A stretch of DNA of 33,345 bases from Sperchopsis tessellata (Eukaryota; Arthropoda; Insecta; Coleoptera; Hydrophilidae): the NCBI GenBank assembly GCA_033557685.1, contig JAWQRN010000237.1, positions 1 through 33,345 on the forward strand, read 5' to 3'. Below are positions 13,501-25,500 of the stretch, piece by piece (the first letter of the stretch is position 1; each line of letters starts with the position of its first letter). Made by a program: the position numbers and the translations under genes. A model generated the notes under the pieces. That model saw nothing but the letters and a program-made list of their open reading frames with translations, had not been told where the DNA came from and searched no databases.

Positions 13501-16500
13501 ATACTGAAAATATGCAATTGGCTTATCATCAGTTGGAGGGTGTGTTTGTCACAGGAGTTTCAAAATACCCAGGTATGGGTGTAAATGCGGTGTCTTGATC
13601 CACCTGTACTTGTTGGCAACAAGATACTGGATCTTCATCATTGTTATCACTTGAACTTTGTAAAGGTAGCGTACGACAAAACCTACGAACAATTACATGA
13701 CTAGCATGTTTGTATATCCTCAATATCTACAGGGGGCCCCTCTTCGTATTTACAAGCTTTATATTCCTCATTATCACTAATTGCATTAAAAATATTTCTT
13801 CGTCATTAATAACTTTGCTAATAGACTATTTTGTCACATGGCAAGAATTAACCTTAACCTGTTAAAAACTAAAACATTGGAATCTGTTAGCATCTGCGAC
13901 ACATGCGCACGTACTAAATATCATTTTTGAAAGAGGCACTGTACAAACAAACATATATAGTGTTTGTCACTTTTACTTTTAAATGCTCAACAACAATATA
14001 TCATCGTTGGCACTTAAATGGTTCAGATATCGATTAATTTTTGTTTTGAACAATCTATAATCGATAGTAAAATTTGAATATTAGCCATATCTAATAGCGC
14101 GTTCAAATTTTAATGATTAGCTCTAAAGGAGGGCTTCTTAAACATTTTTATATTATGCTCCTGTTTGGCAAAGACTCTTATAGGCTCCTCGACAAAAGAA
14201 TGTTTTCAATTTCAAAACATAATATTCATAGGACTACAAAGAAAACAATGTACGGAAGTACATTTACCAAAATATTAATCAAATACATTTGTAATGCAGG
14301 AATATAAGTGCCTCTAGTTGCCTGAAATCTAGCTTTAGACCATAGGTTTGGAACTGCCATATAACTTACACCATTTTTATTGAAAATATATGGTTGCTTT
14401 TTATAGTTTGCCAAAAATCATTAACTATGTAGCCAAAAATTTTAAATTAGTTGAGTAATTTTTAAAAAATAAGGTGCATTTTATTTGCTTTTTCAATCTC
14501 TAAAGGATCATTAATGTTGAAGGCTAGAGCCTGTGCAAAGGTGACACATCATTTGTAATTAGGATTTTGTGTAATTTAAACTAGTGTTGGAATATAATAC
14601 TAAAGACTTTATTGGTTCTGTAGACATAAAAGTCTAAGCAAGTTAATTTACAAAAACTAAAGTAAAGTGTAAAACTTTAAATGTATAAGATAATAAAACA
14701 ATATGCATATAACGAAAACAGTCAACAAAAAGATGTAAAAAAAAACACATAAGTTTATGTGAATATCACTTGGTATCACATTGACACAAACAGTCCTCTT
14801 GAATAGCATGACGTTGATTGGTTACATTGATAACAACCATCAATTCAAATACTATATTTTTAGGACAATCTTGTAACTAATTGTGAAAGGCAGCAGTCTG
14901 TTTATCCACTGCATTAAATACTAATTAAATTAAAAAAAGTTTACTTTTTAGATTTAGACTTTATAGTGAAAATAAGAAATTCTTTCTTTGCATAAAAATT
15001 ACAAAAAGAAATCAGATAATATAAAAGTGTATTAATATCATTTAGAGAACTGATATGTGGAAATTCTGTAACACAATTTGTTGACTGCCCTAAACTATCT
15101 TTATGGTTCTTAATACAACCACATGATAATAACACTCATTGATCAAGATTTTTAACTAGTAGATTTTAAGCTAATTAACAAGTCACAGGTTAACCAGTGT
15201 TACAGCAGTGCCTTTTACTTAAGGTGGTTAAGGCGGCTTCTCCACAGTCAGTACTTGGAAGTAAGACCTTGCCACCCTCGCAAACTTGTGGTCCGCACCT
15301 TTAATGGACTTCGATCATGGGCTAGAGTGAGTTTACCCCAACACAAATAACCTGACCTGTGCATGGGATGGGCTCTTATTTTAAGAAAAGCTAATTTACA
15401 ACATGTCATTACGTGTTACATGTTACAACTGATGATTTGATTTTCTAAAATATTCTTTATGGCCATACAATAATAAATCTATTGACCCAATGTATAATAC
15501 ATAATAATTGTTTGCATGTAACAATAATAAGCGAATTAATCATGAACACAAGAAAATAAAAAAAAAACCTGCACAATTCAGATTGACCTACATGTAAAAA
15601 CGTCTGTTCTTTTATTGCTCCCATGATTCTATCAAAAGAACATGATTTACAATACATGTATGGACATACAATAATAAATCTATTGACCCAGTGTACAATA
15701 CATAATAATTGTTTACATGTAACAATAATAAGCAAATTAATCATGAACAAAAGAAAATAAAAGAAAAAGTGCACAATTGGAAAAAATTCAGATTAGACCT
15801 ACAAGTAAAGCCGTCTGTTCATTTATTACTCCCTTGATTCTATCAAAGGAACATCATTTACAATATATGTAAAAACGCCTTTCTTTCATTCTTTTGAAGG
15901 ATGAAATTATTCTAGAAATTTTGAAACTAAAATACTATTTGCTTTCACATATGGTACTTAATAGTAGAACTAAAATGTATGTGCACTCTTATTTTGTGTT
16001 TGAATAACTTTATATTTTGGCTCTATCTGGAAATTAGTAGCGTTTACCATATAAATGGATGTCACTTGAAATATTTATGGTACCTCATAAAAACTCGCAA
16101 TAGATAATGCCATCTTCTCTTCAAGCTATTCACAGATAGATTTTCAATATTTAATGTTGTTTATTCTTAATTACCTTACATAAAAAATAAAACGCCACAA
16201 TTATTTTGTAATCCTTCTTAATAGTACTTATTATGATTAAATCATTTAAAACTAGTGTTTCAACCCAGTCACGGGCAGATTCCTGGGTCTAATAGTTTTT
16301 AAATTTTGTATTATAAATATTCATTAGATATGAAGTGATTATAGAACGGATATCCAATATTGCCGTCTAGTTGTTGACAATAAATAAGTAGTTATTCTTG
16401 TGGTAACTGTTTCAAACTAAACATAGTTTCTCTATAAATTTCTTCACTTGTCAAGGATAGGTTGGTTTTTATCAGTTGGAGTTTTGCCAGAGAATGCAAT

Positions 16501-19500
16501 TTCGTTTTGTAATACATTTTGTATTTTTCACTAGAAAAAACCAATGAATTTCTATTATATCACTACATGCGTTGTCTCAAGTAAGTGTAAGTTCTTAGTT
16601 GTTATAACTGACAAACATATCAGAAGTACATGAATAGTGTTATGTTAAGAAATGACGAGGGTAGTAGCACCAATAAAAAAAAAACAAAGTGGCTGCTATA
16701 GATTTTTGTTTGTTTTTAAAAAAAATTTAGTAACTTCATTTTAAAACAAAAATAAGACTTCATTTAAATTTTTAATATAATCAAACATTTAATTTGACCT
16801 CATGAACACAACATTTATTATTTGTTAATATTAAAAAATATATCCTGAGTTACATTTCAGGAATTTGACATATGAAAATGAAAGCTTAAGGCAATACCAG
16901 TTGCATTTAAATTAATCTAGAGACCTACAGCAAAACATGCTTACATCAGAGAGCACTATTTTTGTGCTTTTGCACGTTACATTAAAATTAAATATTTTAT
17001 TAAAAGAGAAACCGTATAACATGTAAGATTGTTAGATATGCATTCAAACGTCTAGTAAAGATTTAATGAACATTTGTGCAATATATAGTGGTATTTTTTA
17101 TGGAATAATTAATTTATGGATAGAGGGACTTGTAGATAGTCTTGATATATTTAGATTTTTTGAATGTCAATCATTTTTTTGTTTATTGTTTAGTTCTAGT
17201 TAACCCCTTAAGAGTCAGTTAATTTGGGTTTTTTTTTTTTTTCATCAATTTTTTTTTTACAATATGTATATCCATTCTCATTTATTCCACATTGATTTTT
17301 TCCAATGAGACTGACAATTACTTGAATCTTTATATTTTAATTTTTACATAAAACAAAGAATTTACCAAAAATATGCAATTGTTTTTATACAAAATTTATA
17401 TTTATTTTTAATATCAACTGATTCCTTGTTATAACTCTGACATTGACAAGGATCGAAAGAAGGTACGAAATGTTCAATGCTTGACAAATACAATGTAACG
17501 GATATTACGAAAATACCATGTCCAACTAACTGCAGGGCCAAATAAAACATTTCTGTTTTTCTAATGTACTCAAAAATACTGAAATAATGAACCAGAAAGA
17601 TGTACCTGTGAAATTTTAGTCGATTAAAATGAGGTTGCCAGTGTGAGCAAAAGGATATCAAAAATTTGCCAGTACGAGGAGCTTGTGCTAGGCACGGGGC
17701 TGTGCGTTTAGTGGTTAATTTAATTGCATTTAATAAATGAATATATAGATACATATTTCTTGAAAATAAGCCCATTTTAAAATTGCCATATTTTCTAATG
17801 CACAGGATGCACTATTTACTTTTAAAGAATCTCGCTAAAATTATGGTGTGTGCTATACAACAAAGTAGTACTCTAATGTAATAATGTTGTCATCACATCT
17901 CAAATTTTGGATACTTATTGTAAAATTGTGTCATATATGGTGGAAATTACGGTATTCTAAAAATATAAATCCTCCGAAGTATAGGTTTCGTTTTGAGTAT
18001 AACATATATTTGACTAAATCTGTTTTTTTTAAAGTACCTGTACTAAGCAAATTAAGTAAAGCATTGAGTTCTACTACCATAAGGAAAAATTTGTGATTTT
18101 TTAGTGACATCTTCAAAATGGAAATATTCTTCAAATTCTTTAATGCTCCTTAATGATTTCCTAACTGACATTAAGATATTGTTTATCATCAATTTTAGGA
18201 AGTGTTTAATTGGAGTATGTTCTTATATGATTCCATCAGTGTTATTGTATTTTAGCTGATGGATGAAGCAGCATTCGAATGGTAGTATGAATGTTGTTTA
18301 CGGGTGGAATCCTTGTAGAGGTTGTGTTGCTAATAACTAGCAGATTTTTATTTGAAGACCTAGGACCTTAAAAAAGATTTACATTTGTATTTAATGACAA
18401 AAGTCTATTTTATTTTATTCTGTCACTAGTAGGTAATGTTCAGGCACCGACTTTGAACATTCATTTATGCTTAATTTCAACTTTATCTCACGTTTCTTTT
18501 AAGATGTTTCCGTATGTTGTAATTTCTTTTTATATATGTAGATTTTTGTAAATGGTGTTGTAACTTTATATACATATACATGAATGTTTACAAATGTATA
18601 GTTTGTTTTCTGTTTCTGAAGAATCAAATTTAATAACTTTTTTCTGGTTCGATGCAATCCACTGAAATCATAATTCATAAGATCATTACTATCCAGAATA
18701 GGCACAAAGTTAAATCCATTGATGGATTCCACCAAGATTAATAACACCTTGAAGAAACGTCCGGTTGGTTTCTATAGAAACCATTTCGAAAATGATGTAT
18801 TTAAATGACAATGACCTTTACCGCCTAATTAAATAGGGACTGACTATTTAGCCCTGTGGTACAAAACATATAGTTCTTGAAACAAGTTTTTTGAGTGAAA
18901 AAGTTACTTTTAGTCCAACTGTCAGTATAATGAATTTTTTTGTGAGAGACTATCTCTGTCTTAGTAAAACAAATCTTTCTGTTTAATGATGTAATTTTCT
19001 TGTCCCAATAAAGACATTGACAATTTGTTTATGCTTGTCTGAGGAATCTTTAATTGACCCATGCAAGTGTAAGCTATTTTGACATGACATGGTCTGTTAT
19101 TTTTGTAGATTAAAACGCATAAAATCTATTGTACGCGAGATTAGCGAGGATTTTATATGTATTTTATCCGGGACTCATTCATGGACGGATTCCCATTATA
19201 AGGAAGTTTCTATTATAATCTTGTTCACTGTACATTTATTTGATTATTTTGAAGGCATAGTTTTTACAATATCAAGGTAGAGTTTAAAACAATGGGTTTA
19301 CTTTTCAGTATTCATTTTGCTTAGGTGTTTTTTTATGGTCATTTAGACAACATTATTGTTACTGTTACATAATTTATTGTTTTAGATAAAAATATTATTT
19401 TACTTCTGAGAAAAATATTTACAGATTCCGTTATATTTTTTACAAAATTTACATATCTATTTCTAATCATAGTAATTGTTGTTTCATTTTTAGCACTGTA

Positions 19501-22500
19501 GCTAGAAGTTAATAAAATGATTTCTAAAAATTATTAATATGTATACTTTAAGATAAGTCAATAATCATTAATACCGTATTTTTCATTTAAAACAACTTCA
19601 CTTCAGCTTCGTGCGTAGCTTTTGCATTTAAGGGGACATATACAATTAGATGAGAAAAAATTAGTAAACTTTGAGGAATTTTTTTAACTAGGAAATTTTT
19701 ATCCTATATTTATCACACTGTAGGTATACTTTAACAGTGTATTTAAGTATACAAAAAAATTTCTTTAAATTCATTTTTCATTAAAATGGCGGAGCTGTAG
19801 CAGAGTGTTACAAAATTCAAAAATGTTTGCCGTTAGATGTGTAGTATCTATGTGACGGTAATTAAAATGAAGAAAATGCAAATTAAAAAAATGGCAAGCA
19901 TTTAAAGAAAAAATCGAAATTTCAGGCAAAATTTGTATTAAAAATGTAGTTTTTTTTTCTAATTTTTCAAAAATAATTCCTGGCAACTGGAAGGTAATGA
20001 TACTATCACCATTTGAACTCAGTCGGTTTGGTAGTTTTTGAGTAATTCTGCACGCCAATTTTGAAAATGCAGTTTTGAGAAAGAGGCGTTTAAAGTTTCG
20101 ACACGTAATAAACCTGAGCGGTCAGGCACAGCGTTCACAGGCTGTAACTTTTGAAGTTTTTCAAATTTTGCTTAAAAACTTTGAGAAAATATTCTTCACA
20201 TATAGTTCTATCGTTTAAAAAAAATCGATTGTTTGATTGTTGTAATTGTATAATTGTCTCATTAAATTCTGTAGTTATTTGAAGGGTGCTGTCAGTTGTC
20301 TACTTTTCTTATACTACTTTTAATTTATACTAACTATATAGGAATGTATTCTGGGAAATCATTTTCAGACACGCAGTGTATATAAATTAAGTCATGCCTG
20401 TAGCCCATAATTTATTAATTTACTTAATGAAATTTTGTTTCGAACTTAAGTTTTGTATACATGCTAAGTTGAAAAAAAAAAAGATTTCATTGAAAAGTGC
20501 CGGCATTTCATTCACTGTTGGGACAATTTCAAGGTGAGTGATGTTACTTAAATTAATGAACTCAACACATTGAACAAGACTCGGACCTACCATGCTTGTA
20601 TAGGCAAGGACTTGGGTGGGACAGCGCAGTTTTATTCTGATGGTTATTCTTGAGTCTAGGAGCACAAAAACAAGCCAGGGGGTCCACCATAAGCTTGGAA
20701 GTTGAATACCATCGTGCTTATTAATATTATTGGAGTGATTATAAACCCTAAAGGCTTCTGAATTTTCTGAGGAAATTCTAACCTCTTGTGCCAAGACTTT
20801 GGTATCTTAGAACATATTGGTGTGACCTTTTTCATAGAGTGTTATGATCAAAAGTACAGTGTTCATGCTTCTTTAGATAAGTAGCAATCGTATTTTTTGT
20901 TTTTCCAATATAAACCTTACCCAGGAGCAAGAGACCTCTCAATTTAAAATATATTGGAAGTTCTCCTTTCTGCAAAATATGTCATCCCGTCGTAAGGCGA
21001 ATGGTTAATCAGGTCCCTAACTTTGGTGTTAAGGTTAATATCGGAGAAACCAAACGTACCATTGCTACTGATCTAAAGTAGTACGAAAACTGTACTTATC
21101 GTGCTCATGAAACAAGCTACGAAAGTCTTTGCTCTAGAGCTTTCGTATTTTCCCAAAAGATTTAGAGATGTTATTGAGGTTTATAATCGCCCCAATAATA
21201 TTAATAGAGACAATGGTTTTCAACTTCCAAGCATTTGGAGGTTTCCCTGTCACGATTTTATCTTCCTAACTCAATAATAACCATATTAATGCAACTGCAC
21301 TGTCCTAGTGCTCATTCTCCACTCCAATTCATGCCTATATAAGCATGATCTGGCCTTGTCTGGTTCAGTGTGTTGAGATTATTCATTGAAATAACATCAC
21401 TCACCTTAAAAATGTCCTCGCTACAGTGGACGAATCGTAGACACTTTTCAGAGCGTCTACATGGTTTCCATTTGGAAACGCCATTCCTATAGGTAGTAAC
21501 CATGAAAGTACTTTTTATATTTTTTGTACAATGTAAAATTATTTTTATTTTATTTTTATTTCTCAAAAGGCGGCATAGATTGAAATTCAAAACCCAGAAA
21601 TGGTATTTTTTAATCAATTTCAATCTATAATTTAATTATGAATATTAAATTTCTGAAAGAATTAAATAGAGTAGTGACAAAATGTATGGAAACTTTTGTT
21701 TATTTTTAATATATTGTGCAGCAAATAATTCTATAAGTGTTTGGCATAAATAAAGTTCTCCTGGTCAGTCAATTTTTTATTGAAAAACATATATGTCAAA
21801 TTAACTTAAAGTGTAAAAGTAAAAAAAATTAAACCTTAAAATTACAAAAAGGCTAGTATTTAGTAATATATCCATTAGCGTCTAGAACAGCTTGGCATTG
21901 AATCAACTAAATTTTGGTATAGCTCACTTGGAATATTATTCCATTCACTCTGTATTGTATCGAAAAGTTTTTGGCTATTCCGAATACTTTTTTGACAAAT
22001 TCAGCATTTTAAAATTTCCCAACGATACTCTATGGGGTTTAACTCAGGCCACTAAGAGGGCCATTCCATCATGTAAACATTTTTCTGTGAAAATCATTCT
22101 TTAATTAATTTTGACAAAGGCTTAGAATCATTTTCTAGTTAAAAGGTCCAAAGTCCTTATTGGTAAATGGAAGCATACAATTTTCTAAAATGTCTTTATA
22201 TAGGAAACGATCCATTTTCCAGTAAATTTTAACAAATTAACTAATCCCTAAATGTGAGAAACAATCCAATACTGTGACATTTCCACCATTTTCTTCAACA
22301 GTGGCTGTTCTGTATTTAAAATGTATCTTTGTCTTACTGGATGTCTTACGCAATGTGTACCATCAAAGCTAAATATTTTAAATTTGCTTTGATCACTCCA
22401 TGTATTCCACTTTCATGGTTGTCTATTATATGTCAAATAAAAATATATTGTTTTCATTAGGAAAGCTAATATTAGTACAGCAATGTTAGTTTGGAACGTA

Positions 22501-25500
22501 GTGGTTTCTTTTGTTCAGTAGTGAAGCGGGTAAAAGAAACATTATCTTGGGCAAAATTAAAATGTATATGCAAAGGTTTGTCAACCTTGAGGTTGATGCA
22601 AGTTTGAACAAGAAGTTAAAATGTTTTTAAATTATGATTGATATGCAAAACATATCTCTAATCTAGATATATCTAATTAATATCAAAATAGAACTATATT
22701 ACAAGTTTAAGGTAGGGGTCTTCAAATATAGATTTTTACTTCTTATCCCAATAAGTTTCACACAAACATTTTTTTTTTAATATAGAAACAATATTTCATA
22801 AGGGTACGTGCTTATTATAAAATTAATGTTTCATAAATTATTGAAAAACATTAATGTTTGGCCGGTTTTGTTTTCTCAAATCATGCCATCCATTTTTCAG
22901 ACCTCCATCAATAATTCTACGATGATTTTATAAATAGCAAATACTTTTAAAGTTGGTGGTACATTCACACGAACAATTGTTCATGTATGATGTGTATTTT
23001 AAGTTTTGAATGATACTGGAAAAAATTGTTAATTATTCTGAATTGTGATCTGAAAGGTTATTTTGCCGAGAACATTAAGAAGCAGAGCTAGTCGAGGTTG
23101 ACTACAAAGACTGTGGATTCTAAACTGAAGAGGGAATCACCCACATACTGAATTTTACTTGGTGATGATGTTATATGTGACACTTAATGATTTAGAATAT
23201 TGCGTATTTTCCAATTTATTATTACTTTGTACAGGTTTGAACCCACAATTTTTTTATCTTATCCTTTGCTACTTTTTAGTATTGTTTTACTATGACATTC
23301 CTAAGCTAACTTTTTATAATAATTTTGTATTTAACAATTATTATGAAGGTTTATCTATTTTTACAGGGTGAAGAACATTCTGAGTCAGAAAATTCTGGTT
23401 CTGGATCTGACAACGAAAGCAAAAGTGACTCATCATCAAATAATTCTGGATCAGACAGGTAAATAGGATTTTATTTAGGTCACATATACTTTGAAAGCAA
23501 ATTAACCTTAATATAGCAAAAATATTATACATGAATTGTATAGTTATTCGTGAACAATTCCTTGGCAAAGTGTGCCACAAGATTAATAAATGCTACAGAG
23601 CGGCATCTTATTTGCTTATTGCAAATTACGAGGGACTCCTTGGTCTAAAAATGTCAGGCAACACGTGATAAGTATATGATACCTTTGATATATACTATAC
23701 TTCCCCACATTCTTTGATTCACAAGCAAAAATCACATTATGCAATCTAACTTCTCCTTAACATTTTTACTCATAACGTTGCTGTTTCTTTTAACATTGAT
23801 TTTAAATTTCTTTTGAATACTACATTCAAAATAATTGGTCATTATTGACAGGTAGATTTCTTCAAATGCTCATAAGTTGAGTAGCAATTTGCCAGTATTC
23901 CTAGTAACGCCACCGACATTACTTTTACAGTTAACACAAATAATTATTTAAAAGGGGGTTCCTAGACCACATAAGTTTAAGAACCGCTGCCCTAAAACAT
24001 TAATTTTTGATCTAAAATTTGGTATATGTATACTAGATGGGACCAACTACACTACAATAATTTTACTGAAAATGATTTCAGGATGATATTATATATCCTT
24101 TTTGTTACCCATACTTTTTTTTGGCACGTCACTGATCTTTGAAATTTAGAAGCTTTCTTGTCCTATACAATTTTTTTATATCTCCTTTAGTTTAGGACAA
24201 TTTAAAATTCAAATGCACTTTCAATATGATTTTAATTGCATTTGTGGGAATGAGATTTTGATCTAAATTTTTGTACAAGCAGTGACATCAACCATGCTAT
24301 GATAGTTGTACTGAAAATAATATACAGGGTAATATTTTTGTGGTTTTAATTTTGAACACCATGTCAAAAACGAAATGTCTTAGAGCATTTATCGTAACTT
24401 TTTGTCTTAAAATCCAAGAACGCTGCCTTGTTTTTTTGGAAGGTTCTTCATGGATTATCCTGTATATATTACTTACTCATTGCTGGTATTAAGACTTAAT
24501 ATGTAAATATGTCTTCCTATGGTGGAAATAAATAAAAAAAAATTGGGACACCTATTCATAGTTTTCTAGCTTGCTTGCATGATAATTTATATATTTAAAA
24601 AAATCGTTTTCCGAGAAGAGGTGTTTAGTTTTTCTGAATATGCTCTTTTATATGAATCTTATTTTTTTTAATGTCACAAATCTCCTGTTTATGAAAAGCT
24701 TCAGCCTCCATGTTTTGAATAAGACATTCATTTCAGTCCAGTACACGAGATGTACACTTTTTGTTTTAATTTTTATGTTTTTAAACAATATACGTTTTTC
24801 CGTAAATAAATTGTTAAGTTCTTTTCTGATATTTATCTAGTTAATAATAATAAAATGCTATGATTTACAGTTATGTTAATGATTTCTGAGAATTCGTCAT
24901 GGGTATGCGACTGTTGGTGAGAGGCAAAGTTGCTTTATAGCATGTTATTTGAACCCAGGATATTTTAACGTTCTTTCTTTCTAGTAGAGATTCAAGGTTA
25001 GTGGCTGTATTGGCTACGCAAATCTTTTCATTTGAGTCACGGACTTACTTCGAAATAGTGCTTTTGTTTAACACAATCTAAATATATTCTTGTTTGAATA
25101 TAGTTTCAATTCAATAATCACATGTTCATCTTATTTGTTACGGTCTACAAAAAATATATTTCTAAATTTTATATCGACACAAAGATAATATTTGGAAAAT
25201 ATTACAAGTGTGTAGATAATGAAATTGCCAACTATGTGTCTGTGAGTACTCTTATACATAGTTTATAAGTAGGAAGCCGAATAAAGCATTTTTACTACTA
25301 AATACACATCCATTTGATCGCAACTTAACAAATAATAGTTATAACTACATGCAGGCTCAAGTCAGAATAGTTTACATACCTTATTCCAAATTCCAATCAC
25401 TATACACTTATTCTTTTTGGGATGTCTTAAGAAGTTAATTTGTATTATTCCACTTTTAATGTCTCTTTAGGACCGTAAAATAACGTAACTTTTGTTTTTA

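Larger units (their letters stand above)
7550..23366 (+). other. Chd1 intron 1 (about 15.8 kb)
   Basis: Bounded by donor GTAAGT and acceptor TTTTACAG. It contains most of the transposon relics in the window. About 7550-8420 is less AT-rich than the rest and carries no repeats I recognise, which would fit regulatory sequence near a promoter. Stretches 8420-9230, 9680-12800, 14420-15200, 15900-18270, 18330-20480 and 22420-23340 hold no supported gene. Confidence 0.7.

Noticed and set aside
15457..15774. 105-codon minus-strand frame with internally repeated sequence (FFYFL..MINLLIIVTCKQLLC)
   Set aside because: It is the translation of the 201-bp tandem duplication in AT-rich DNA; the repeat explains it.
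16261..16300. CCCAGTCACGGGCAGATTCCTGGG hairpin-like sequence, considered as a tRNA or SINE piece
   Set aside because: No A or B box in proper spacing and no cloverleaf.
17362..17775. 137-codon minus-strand frame, the longest outside Chd1 apart from frames over its exons
   Set aside because: Composition is typical of translated AT-rich intron, with no domain and no start context or splice support.
19600..20180. Stretch with TTTTGAGTAATTCTG and GGCGTTTAAAGTTTCGAC that feels like a common insect interspersed repeat
   Set aside because: Only a memory-level resemblance, with no second copy in the window and no boundaries or duplications found.
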